Shown here: positions 1 through 4,996 of the stretch, piece by piece
How positions within the stretch are numbered: position 1 is the stretch's first letter
How the letters are laid out: each line of letters starts with the position of its first letter
NCBI GenBank assembly: GCA_016764115.1
Contig: JAESSM010000225.1
Span: 1 to 5,984, forward strand
DNA length: 5,984 nt
Direction of reading: 5' to 3'
Source of the DNA: Bacteroidia bacterium
GTDB taxonomy: Bacteria; Bacteroidota; Bacteroidia; JAESSM01; NORP286
Program-made: the position numbers and the translations under genes
The notes under the pieces: model-generated
Databases searched by the model: none
Seen by the model: only the letters and a program-made list of their open reading frames with translations
What the model was told of the DNA's origin: nothing

Positions 1-236
1 CGGTCATGGATCACGGTTTTTCCTGTTTTCTGAAATTCCATGATCTTTTTCAATCGGGAATTCAGGAAATAAATTTGCAGGTGAAAAGACCAGCGCTGCA
101 TATCTTCATAAAAACTGTAGATATAAGGATTTTCATCCGCGTCTTCATAGTATGCTTCCCATCCATAGTGTTTGGAAAGCAATTGGGTAAGAGTAGTTTT
201 TCCCGAACCGATGTTACCTGCAATAGCTATTCTCAT
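1..236 (-). CDS. deoxynucleoside kinase, N-terminal part (gene runs off the left edge)
   Basis: This gene encodes a cytosolic deoxynucleoside kinase of the dNK/deoxyguanosine kinase family, which phosphorylates salvaged deoxynucleosides with a nucleoside triphosphate. The 78 complete visible codons start at ATG 236-234. They begin MRIAIAGNIGSGKTTLTQLL, with the P-loop GNIGSGKT at residues 7-14. Next come the family segments EDADENPY (31-38), FYEDMQRWSFHLQIYFLNSR (42-61) and the start of the conserved HDR motif at 77-79, cut by the window edge. Family members are about 200 residues, so roughly 60% of the protein is missing here. The gene lies 101 bp downstream of trpS on the same strand and may be co-transcribed with it; I see no convincing promoter in that gap. 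The family assignment is firm, but substrate preference (dA, dG or dC) cannot be read from this part. Confidence 0.9.
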   Translation of the reverse strand, partial: MRIAIAGNIGSGKTTLTQLLSKHYGWEAYYEDADENPYIYSFYEDMQRWSFHLQIYFLNSRLKKIMEFQKTGKTVIHD

Positions 237-337
237 GACTAATATTTACCAATCAGCTAAATTATAAAAAAAACAATTCTCTAATAAGAAAACCGGAATT
301 AAATTGAAGATTTTTAAAAATAAAAGTTCCGTGATTT

Positions 338-1333
338 CTATAAGTTCCGAATCCCCATAATTTCTCTTGCCTCTTTTACTGTAGTAACTCCACTTTCTTT
401 CGCTTTTTCAGCTCCCATTTTAGCAATTTTGGTAATGAGATCGTTATCTGCAGCAAGCTCTTTTATCTTTTCACGGAAGGGTTCAGTAAACGTAACCATG
501 TCTTCTGCTAATTGTTTTTTAAAGTCCCCGTACCTTATAGAGCAATTGTTATAAGCTTCATCAAAGTGTTTTACCGTACTTTTATCAGAAACAAGTTCCA
601 TTAAGGTAAATAGATTTTGGATTTCATCAGGTTTAGTTTGATTGTCTTTCGTTGGACCTGAATCGGTTTTGGCTTTCATTACTTTTTTACGAATATCATC
701 AGGTTCATCAGCAAGGTTAACTGAATTTTTGTCTCCCTCAGATTTTCCCATTTTCCCGGATCCATCCAATCCAGGTACTTTTACCAAATTATCTCCAAAA
801 TTGAAAGCATATGGCTCAGGAAAAAAGTCAATATTATATAACCTGTTAAAGCGACTGGCAAAGTTCCTTATCATTTCCAGATGTTGTTCCTGGTCTTTTC
901 CTACAGGAACCTTTGACGCGCGATGTATAATAACATCAGCAGCCATTAATACAGGATAAGTTAATAATCCCGCATTTATGTTGTCAGGGTATTTGCGTAC
1001 CATATCTTTAAATGAAGTACATCGTTCGAGTTCTCCCTTGTAAGCATTCATATTTAATAATAGATACAGCTCTGCGGTCTCTGGCAAGTCACTTTGAATG
1101 TATATAGTAGCTTTTTCAGGATCTATTCCCGCAGCTAGATACTCTACCAATACTTGTTTGATATTAGAATGAAGATCTTCCGGAGTCGGGTGCGTAGTTA
1201 AGGAATGATAATCAGCAATAAAGAAATAGCAATTGTGTTCTTCTTGCATTTTAATGAAGTTCTTTAAAGCACCGAAGTAATTTCCTAGATGTAAATGACC
1301 TGTTGGCCTGATACCACTAACTACCGTTTCCAT
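338..1333 (-). CDS. trpS: tryptophanyl-tRNA synthetase (TrpRS)
   Basis: This is a class Ic aminoacyl-tRNA synthetase that activates tryptophan with ATP and charges tRNA-Trp in the cytosol. The protein has 331 residues, the usual bacterial TrpRS length, and appears complete. The HIGH-type motif appears as TGHLHLGNYFGAL (11-23). The substrate-pocket segments are NMNAYKGELERCTSFKD (94-110), the AADVIIH segment (131-137) and VGKDQEQHLE (144-153). The KMSKS loop reads GSGKMGKSEGD (191-201), with Gly in place of the first Ser, a common TrpRS variant. The start ATG (1333-1331) sits directly before the conserved ETVVSGIRPTG opening, so the start is secure even though no Shine-Dalgarno sequence precedes it; this is usual in Bacteroidota. 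The gene is divergent from the plsC operon, and a TAnnTTTG box upstream (1388-1381) may be its promoter. Confidence 0.97.
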   Translation of the reverse strand: METVVSGIRPTGHLHLGNYFGALKNFIKMQEEHNCYFFIADYHSLTTHPTPEDLHSNIKQVLVEYLAAGIDPEKATIYIQSDLPETAELYLLLNMNAYKGELERCTSFKDMVRKYPDNINAGLLTYPVLMAADVIIHRASKVPVGKDQEQHLEMIRNFASRFNRLYNIDFFPEPYAFNFGDNLVKVPGLDGSGKMGKSEGDKNSVNLADEPDDIRKKVMKAKTDSGPTKDNQTKPDEIQNLFTLMELVSDKSTVKHFDEAYNNCSIRYGDFKKQLAEDMVTFTEPFREKIKELAADNDLITKIAKMGAEKAKESGVTTVKEAREIMGIRNL

Positions 1334-1346
1334 AAATACTAGTTGC

Positions 1347-1354
1347 TAATTTTG
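1347..1354 (+). promoter_or_regulatory. candidate -7 box for the plsC-gatC-ABC operon (TAATTTTG)
   Basis: TAATTTTG matches TAnnTTTG and lies 13 nt before the GTG at 1368, in the 34-bp gap between the divergent trpS and plsC starts. A transcript from it would have a very short leader of under about 10 nt. The -33 region has only GTTTC (1326-1330) at a less than ideal distance, so support is modest. Confidence 0.3.
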
Positions 1355-1380
1355 TTAATTTTACCCTGTGAAATTGGTGG

Positions 1381-1388
1381 CAAAGATA
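1381..1388 (-). promoter_or_regulatory. candidate -7 box for trpS (TATCTTTG)
   Basis: Read on the minus strand this is TATCTTTG, a full match to the Bacteroidota primary-sigma -7 consensus TAnnTTTG. It would place the transcript start about 40 nt before the trpS ATG. No clear TTG (-33) element is seen 19-21 nt upstream. The box lies inside the reconstructed plsC N-terminal coding sequence, so the call rests on one short motif and its position. Confidence 0.35.
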
Positions 1389-1454
1389 TTAAAAACTGTG
1401 TGGAGAATATATTTTAATCTGTTATTTGTCCTCAGTTTTTTGATTCTATATCCA

Positions 1455-1463
1455 TTTTTTTTT
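1455..1463 (+). other. nine-T homopolymer at the plsC frame break
   Basis: Nine consecutive T residues sit where the plsC reading frame switches. Eight T would join the membrane-anchor frame to the catalytic frame without a stop. Runs of nine or more A or T are known sites of RNA polymerase slippage and also of indel mutation and sequencing error. Confidence 0.85.
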
Positions 1464-1533
1464 CATTTCTTTACAAAGTAAACGGGGGTATAGGTTTGCA
1501 CATCTGGTAAAGAAAATTTGGTCACTTTCATTT

Positions 1534-2109
1534 ATGATCTCTTCAGGAGTGATAGTGAAAGTTATTTATGAAACTAAATTAGATCCAGACAAGCCATATA
1601 TATACTGTCCCAATCACACTTCATATTTGGATGTTCCATTGTTGAGGGTTGTACTACCGGGATATTACCATTATATGGGGAAGGTGGAATTACTGAAGAA
1701 TTTTTTTTTCGGTATATTTTTTAGAACAATGGATATCCCTGTTGATAGAAGTAGCATAATGTCGGCTCATAGAGCATTTGTAAGAGCAGGAGAAGATCTT
1801 GATAAGGGTGTTGGTGTTGTTATGTTTCCTGAAGGATCAATTACGGATGATGTTCCGAACTTGTCGGAATTTAAACCCGGGCCTTTTAGATTGGCTATAA
1901 AACATAATGTGCCAATAGTACCGATTACAATAATAGACAATTGGAAAATTATGCCGGATAATAAACCTTTACAAGGAAGACCCGGAGTGTCAAGAATAAT
2001 CGTACATGAGCCAATTGATTGTACAGAATTTGGTAAAGATGACATTGAAAGGCTAAGTGATATGGTTTATAACAAGTTAAATGATACATTAAAACGTTAT
2101 GGAAATTGA
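1534..2109 (+). CDS. plsC: 1-acyl-sn-glycerol-3-phosphate acyltransferase, catalytic part of a frameshifted gene
   Basis: This encodes the catalytic domain of a PlsC/LPLAT-family enzyme, which acylates lysophosphatidic acid to phosphatidic acid at the inner membrane during phospholipid synthesis. In the 191-residue open frame, block I is NHTSYLD with the HX4D pair H28/D33. Block II is GIFFRTMDIPVDR (60-72), block III is FPEGSIT (98-104) and block IV is VPIVPITI (126-133). The ATG at 1534 is probably not the true start: the same frame is open back to 1444 and encodes family-like sequence (KRGYRFAHLVKKIWSLSF) just before it, while the membrane anchor lies in another frame across a nine-T run. 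The gene ends 11 bp inside gatC, indicating one operon. All catalytic blocks are intact, so if the frameshift is real it is recent or tolerated. The paralogue's exact acyl substrate is not certain from sequence. Confidence 0.88.
   Translation: MISSGVIVKVIYETKLDPDKPYIYCPNHTSYLDVPLLRVVLPGYYHYMGKVELLKNFFFGIFFRTMDIPVDRSSIMSAHRAFVRAGEDLDKGVGVVMFPEGSITDDVPNLSEFKPGPFRLAIKHNVPIVPITIIDNWKIMPDNKPLQGRPGVSRIIVHEPIDCTEFGKDDIERLSDMVYNKLNDTLKRYGN
1701..1709 (+). other. second nine-T homopolymer inside plsC
   Basis: Another run of nine T encodes the KNFFFG segment between catalytic blocks I and II. Here the downstream frame is correct as written, because GIFFRTMDIPVDR follows in frame. It is therefore an internal comparison for the frame-breaking run upstream. 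Confidence 0.8.
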
Positions 2110-2392
2110 TGATAAAATGGTTGACAACCTTGCAAGGTTAGCAAAGTTGGAGTATGATAGAGAATCGAAAGAAGAAATTAAGAATGACTTGAAGCGTATT
2201 CTTGATTTAATAGATAAATTGCAGGAAGTGGATACTACCGGAGTTGAGCCATTGGTTTACATGACTGATGAAGAAAATGTATTGAGAGATGATGTGGTGA
2301 AACAAGAAATAACACGTCAGGAAGCATTAAAAAATGCTCCGAAAAAGGATTCAGATTATTTTAAAGTTCCTAAAGTTTTGAATAAAGAATAA
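2099..2392 (+). CDS. gatC: Asp-tRNA(Asn)/Glu-tRNA(Gln) amidotransferase subunit C
   Basis: GatC is the small scaffold subunit of the GatCAB complex. The complex converts misacylated Glu-tRNA(Gln) and/or Asp-tRNA(Asn) to the amidated forms; GatC wraps the GatA-GatB interface. The protein has 97 residues, normal for the family. Recognisable segments are [10 protein letters not shown] (11-20), the helix with [14 protein letters not shown] (31-44), VDTTGVEPL (44-52), NVLRDD (60-65) and the C-terminal [16 protein letters not shown] (79-94), which is the most diagnostic part. The start ATG lies 11 bp inside the end of plsC, and the stop overlaps the next ATG as TAATG, so translation is probably coupled on both sides. 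gatA and gatB are not in the window and must be elsewhere, a common arrangement in Bacteroidota. Confidence 0.95.
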   Translation: MEIDDKMVDNLARLAKLEYDRESKEEIKNDLKRILDLIDKLQEVDTTGVEPLVYMTDEENVLRDDVVKQEITRQEALKNAPKKDSDYFKVPKVLNKE

Positions 2393-3087
2393 TGGCAAAG
2401 ATAATTGAGACAAAAGACCTTGCTAAAATCTACCATATAGGAACGGTTGAAATACCAGCCCTTCAGTCAATTACGTTGGATATTGAAGAAAACGAGTATG
2501 TGGCTTTGATGGGACCTTCCGGTTCGGGCAAATCAACCTTGATGAACATTATAGGCTGTTTGGATACTCCGTCCAAGGGGACTTATATATTGAATAATAA
2601 TAATGTGAGCAGTCAAACAGATAATGAACTTGCAGAGATCAGGAATAAAGAAATTGGGTTTGTTTTCCAGACATTTAATTTGCTACCAAGATTAAATGCC
2701 CAGGAAAATGTTGAATTGCCGCTTATCTACGCAGGGTATGATAAAAAGCAAAGAGCTGAAATGGCATTAAAAGTGTTGGACAATGTTGGTCTTGGAGATA
2801 GAGTAAATCACAAACCTAATGAACTTTCAGGTGGACAAAGACAAAGGGTAGCTATTGCCCGTGCCTTAGTTAATTCACCTTCTATTATTTTGGCTGATGA
2901 ACCTACCGGTAATCTTGACTCTAAAACTTCAGAAGAGATCTTGCGTGTATTAAAAGAAGTGCATGGTCAGGGAAATACGATCATTGTTGTAACACATGAA
3001 GAGAGTATTGCACAACAAGCTGAACGTATTATCAGGCTGATGGATGGACTAGTGGAATCAGATGTTAGAGGTAATGGGGCTGTTTGA
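2392..3087 (+). CDS. LolD/MacB-family ABC transporter ATP-binding protein
   Basis: This is the ATPase subunit of a type VII (LolCDE/MacB/FtsEX-like) ABC system; such ATPases drive lipoprotein release or other envelope mechanotransmission with FtsX-fold permeases. The 231 residues hold Walker [10 protein letters not shown] (41-49), Q-loop Gln93 in VFQ, signature LSGGQ (145-149), Walker B IILADE (165-170) followed by PTGNLD (171-176), and the H-loop His202. The [12 protein letters not shown] stretch (54-65) and the [15 protein letters not shown] stretch (101-115) are typical of the LolD/MacB subgroup. The gene overlaps gatC by one base (TAATG), so it is translationally coupled. No permease gene is adjacent; a LolE/FtsX-type permease lies on the opposite strand at the right end and is a possible partner, which is inference only. 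The family is certain, but LolD versus another paralogue is not. Confidence 0.93.
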   Translation: MAKIIETKDLAKIYHIGTVEIPALQSITLDIEENEYVALMGPSGSGKSTLMNIIGCLDTPSKGTYILNNNNVSSQTDNELAEIRNKEIGFVFQTFNLLPRLNAQENVELPLIYAGYDKKQRAEMALKVLDNVGLGDRVNHKPNELSGGQRQRVAIARALVNSPSIILADEPTGNLDSKTSEEILRVLKEVHGQGNTIIVVTHEESIAQQAERIIRLMDGLVESDVRGNGAV

Positions 3088-3089
3088 TG

Positions 3090-3108
3090 CTGGATACTTG
3101 ATGTTTTT
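3090..3108 (+). repeat. left arm of an inverted repeat flanking the DUF5723-like gene
   Basis: CTGGATAC followed directly by TTGATGTTTTT begins 2 nt after the ABC gene stop and ends 2 nt before the next ATG. The same words recur in inverted orientation at 4461-4484, downstream of the 3111-4436 gene. Confidence 0.6.
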
Positions 3109-3110
3109 CC

Positions 3111-4436
3111 ATGAAAAATCTGAAATTATCATTTCTTTCAGTTTGTTTCTTAGTTTTTAACAGTTCTTATAGCCAAGGAGTATCATCTTCAAATTTAATT
3201 GATGATTTAGCCCAAGCATCTTCCATAAATCCTGCATATTCAATAAAAGGATCTTTAACCGTTTCTTTACCTTCTTATTCATACTCTTTTTCCAATTCTG
3301 GATTTACATATAATGATTTAATTCAAAAACGTGGAACTTCAGATTCACTATACCTTAATACTACTGGTATATCCAATTTATTGAAGTCTACAAATAATAT
3401 GATCCAAAATAAAGTTTTCGAATTTGTGGCTGTTGGCTTTAAATTTAAGAAATTCGACTTTGGGCTAGGTTATCGGGAAAAAAGTCTTAGCAGATTGAAA
3501 TATTTTAAAAGTAATTGGGATAATTTGTTCTTTGGCCTTACAAATTCTTGGGGAAAAGAGATTGAGCTAGGAACTGAGTTTAAATCGAGAAAATATCGTG
3601 AACTTATATTTAAGATTTCGTATCCACTTCATAAAGTTCGTTTAGGAGGCAATTTTAAACTACTAAATGGAATAGCAGATATTTCAACATCCGATCATTC
3701 TATAATTCTAACAAGTGATACAACCACTTTTGAATCTCAATTGAAAACAAATTATACAATTAACTCAGCTAATAGTGAAAATTTTGGAACATATTTAGGA
3801 AATTATCCAGTAAAGGGAGTAAATCTAGGTTATGCTTTAGATCTAGGAGTTATTTATGAATTATCTAACAAAGTACAGTTTTCTATAAGTGCACTGGATT
3901 TAGGTTCTATTAAATGGGAAAGCAACCCAATAAATTATTCTAGTGATTCCAGTTTCACTCCCGTGGGTTTAGTATATTCTTTTTTCTCTTCTGATTCACT
4001 TGGTTTAATGAGTGCAATTCAGAAATCACTATATATGTCTGAATCAAATAACTCGTATTCTACAACACTTACTCCAAAGTTTCATTTTTCTACCAAGTTA
4101 TATATAGATTCAGTAAATACTTTTGGTATGTCTGTTTACAGTGAATATTACGAAAAAATGTATCATAGTATAACTTTTAGTTACTCTAGGCGGTTTAAGT
4201 TCTTTTCCAGTGGAATCAACTATTCTTATTCTAACAATTCTCACAATATTGGGATTAATTCTACCTTAAAATTGAAGATGGCTCAACTATTCTTTATAAC
4301 TGACAATGTATTATCCCATTCAAATACAGCAGCTTTCTATTATTATGATAAACTGACTGGCGTCAATCAATCAATTCTAATTCCAAAAAGAGTAAAAAAC
4401 CGCAGTTATTGTGTAGGGATGAATCTTCTTTTTTAA
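3111..4436 (+). CDS. DUF5723-like outer-membrane beta-barrel protein
   Basis: This is a predicted outer-membrane protein of unknown function. The 441-residue product starts with a signal peptide: basic MKNLK, a hydrophobic core to about residue 16, then SSYS|QG, with likely cleavage after Ser21. Soon after comes SSINPAYS (37-44), followed by alternating polar/aromatic strands rich in Ser, Tyr, Phe and Asn, for example KKFDFGLGYREKSLSRLKYF and RRFKFFSSGINYSYSNNS. The chain ends in an aromatic residue (MNLLF), as barrels recognised by the Bam machinery do. The NPA motif near the N-terminus, the SNSGFTYNDLI segment and the length resemble Bacteroidota DUF5723 proteins; this is recognition from memory. 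It begins 23 bp after the ABC gene with no Shine-Dalgarno sequence and may be read from the same operon. It is visibly more AT-rich than its neighbours and sits between short inverted repeats, so it may have been inserted later. Confidence 0.75.
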   Translation: MKNLKLSFLSVCFLVFNSSYSQGVSSSNLIDDLAQASSINPAYSIKGSLTVSLPSYSYSFSNSGFTYNDLIQKRGTSDSLYLNTTGISNLLKSTNNMIQNKVFEFVAVGFKFKKFDFGLGYREKSLSRLKYFKSNWDNLFFGLTNSWGKEIELGTEFKSRKYRELIFKISYPLHKVRLGGNFKLLNGIADISTSDHSIILTSDTTTFESQLKTNYTINSANSENFGTYLGNYPVKGVNLGYALDLGVIYELSNKVQFSISALDLGSIKWESNPINYSSDSSFTPVGLVYSFFSSDSLGLMSAIQKSLYMSESNNSYSTTLTPKFHFSTKLYIDSVNTFGMSVYSEYYEKMYHSITFSYSRRFKFFSSGINYSYSNNSHNIGINSTLKLKMAQLFFITDNVLSHSNTAAFYYYDKLTGVNQSILIPKRVKNRSYCVGMNLLF

Positions 4437-4460
4437 TTGAGGCTTCAATGCAGGTTGTGC

Positions 4461-4484
4461 AAATATCAAGAATCCAGTATCCAG
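4461..4484 (-). repeat. right arm of the inverted repeat flanking the DUF5723-like gene
   Basis: Read on the minus strand this arm is CTGGATAC, then an extra TGGATTC, then TTGATATTT. It matches the left arm at 3090-3108 apart from the 7-nt insertion and one base change. The internal CTGGATAC/TGGATTC duplication looks like a short degenerate tandem word. Confidence 0.6.
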
Positions 4485-4569
4485 TAAGGGTTACAGAAGA
4501 ACTAAAGTATTTGCTGTAAAACGAGTTCAATACATTATTTCTATATCCAAAAATTAACTGTTCTAAGTG

Positions 4570-4599
4570 TTGTTTCTTTTAAATTAAATTCTATTTTTG
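4570..4599 (+). promoter_or_regulatory. Bacteroidota-type promoter for the DUF2795 gene
   Basis: TTG at 4570-4572 is followed, after exactly 19 nt, by TATTTTTG at 4592-4599. This fits the Bacteroidota primary-sigma consensus (TTG, 19-21 nt, TAnnTTTG) in both boxes and in spacing. Transcription would start near 4605, giving a leader of about 35 nt before the ATG at 4640. It is the best promoter candidate in the window. Confidence 0.7.
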
Positions 4600-4639
4600 C
4601 AAATTGAAAGAATAGCAATTATTATTATTTGAGAACAGA

Positions 4640-4861
4640 ATGTACTGGACGTTAGAATTAGCTTCATATTTGGAAGATGCACCATGGCCTGCAACCAAGG
4701 ATGAACTAATAGATTATGCTATTAGAATGGGATTGCCAATGGAAGTTGTAGAAAATCTACAAGGGCTTGAAGAAGAGGTTGAGCCTTACGAAACCATTGA
4801 AGATATTTGGCCTGACTATCCTACCAAAGAGGATTTCTTCTTTAACGAAGACGAATACTAA
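4640..4861 (+). CDS. small acidic DUF2795 family protein
   Basis: This is a 73-residue cytosolic protein of unknown function. The opening MYWTLELASYLEDAPWPATK, the segment DELIDYAIRMGLPMEVVENL (21-40) and the ending IEDIWPDYPTKEDFFFNEDE (53-72) match the DUF2795 type found widely and nearly invariantly in Bacteroidota, as I recall the family. By count it has 21 Asp/Glu against 3 Lys/Arg, so it is strongly acidic. It has no signal peptide or membrane segment. DUF2795 members have a small helical fold with a W-P-A-T/K-D/E-L-type core, visible here as WPATKDEL (16-23). The gene is monocistronic: it has its own promoter about 40 bp upstream and converges on the permease gene. Its stop codon is the first three bases of a 15-bp inverted-repeat arm. 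The biological role cannot be deduced from sequence or neighbours. Confidence 0.88.
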   Translation: MYWTLELASYLEDAPWPATKDELIDYAIRMGLPMEVVENLQGLEEEVEPYETIEDIWPDYPTKEDFFFNEDEY

Positions 4862-4974
4862 TCGTTGATTCGCGAATTCGTTATTCGTAAACACTCCCCT
4901 AATGTGCTACTTTTTTATCCCAATGGGATGCCTTGTCTATAGCACTAATTATTATATATGCGAATCAACGATTA
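4859..4974. repeat. 116-bp inverted-repeat element between convergent genes
   Basis: Perfect 15-bp arms, TAATCGTTGATTCGC at 4859-4873 and its reverse complement at 4960-4974, are separated by 86 bp. Two smaller inverted repeats are nested almost concentrically: GTGCTA (4904-4909) with TAGCAC (4940-4945), and ATCCCA (4917-4922) with TGGGAT (4924-4929). The whole stretch could form a long branched hairpin in RNA or a cruciform in DNA. The left arm includes the stop codon of the DUF2795 gene. It may be a bidirectional transcription end, a MITE-like relic or a dispersed intergenic repeat; there is no T-tract after a stem to call a classical terminator. Confidence 0.7.
4867..4881 (+). repeat. 15-nt repeat word GATTCGCGAATTCGT, copy 1
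   Basis: This word overlaps the left arm of the inverted-repeat element. It recurs in inverted orientation at 4976-4990 with 14 of 15 bases identical, beyond the right arm, so the element's edges are built from shared sub-repeats. Confidence 0.55.
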
Positions 4975-4975
4975 C

Positions 4976-4990
4976 ACGAATTCCCGAATC
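4976..4990 (-). repeat. 15-nt repeat word GATTCGGGAATTCGT, copy 2
   Basis: On the minus strand this word differs from the copy at 4867-4881 at one base (G for C). It lies just outside the right arm of the inverted-repeat element and 6 bp from the permease stop codon. Confidence 0.55.
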
Positions 4991-4996
4991 TACCAA

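Larger units (their letters stand above)
1368..1481 (+). pseudogene. detached N-terminal (membrane anchor) part of the plsC-family acyltransferase
   Basis: From GTG 1368 this frame reads MKLVAKILKTVWRIYFNLLF, followed by a strongly hydrophobic stretch ending LILYP at residue 29. It then enters a run of nine T (1455-1463) and stops at TAA 1479-1481 after 37 codons. A basic amphipathic start, a WRIYF segment and a membrane helix ending in YPFFF is the usual N-terminus of Bacteroidota PlsC-like acyltransferases. The catalytic remainder continues in the +1 frame. Deleting one T fuses the two parts into PFFFISLQSKRGYRFAHLVK and onward through the ATG at 1534, giving about 246 residues in total. 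GTG 1368 is the farthest plausible start because an in-frame TAA lies at 1356-1358; TTG 1374 and GTG 1377 are alternatives. The fragment could reflect a real mutation, a sequencing error or slippage-dependent expression. Confidence 0.75.

Noticed and set aside
6..242. Plus-strand open frame at the left end
   Set aside because: It lies opposite the clear deoxynucleoside kinase with its P-loop, and its own translation shows no recognisable family.
294..331. CGGAA/TTCCG inverted pair and the ATTTTTAAAAAT palindrome after trpS as a terminator
   Set aside because: Five-base stem with a loop of about 28 nt and an all-AT palindrome; too weak to call, and dnk may be co-transcribed.
642..959. Plus-strand open frame inside trpS
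   Set aside because: It is fully antisense to a highly conserved TrpRS region including the KMSKS loop; a shadow of that gene.
1491..1498. TAGGTTTG as promoter for a short plsC starting at 1534
   Set aside because: It matches TAnnTTTG but has no TTG at the right distance, and it codes for conserved-looking residues (YRFA) of the restored protein; chance match more likely.
1767..2045. Minus-strand open frame inside plsC
   Set aside because: It is antisense to the catalytic blocks of the acyltransferase, with no start context or family resemblance.
4437..4448. TTGA-GGCT-TCAA hairpin after the DUF5723-like gene
   Set aside because: Only four weak base pairs and no T tract follows.
4911..4929. 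T6 plus ATCCCA-A-TGGGAT as an intrinsic terminator
   Set aside because: The T run precedes the stem on the plus strand and becomes an A run after it on the minus strand, so neither direction has stem followed by T.
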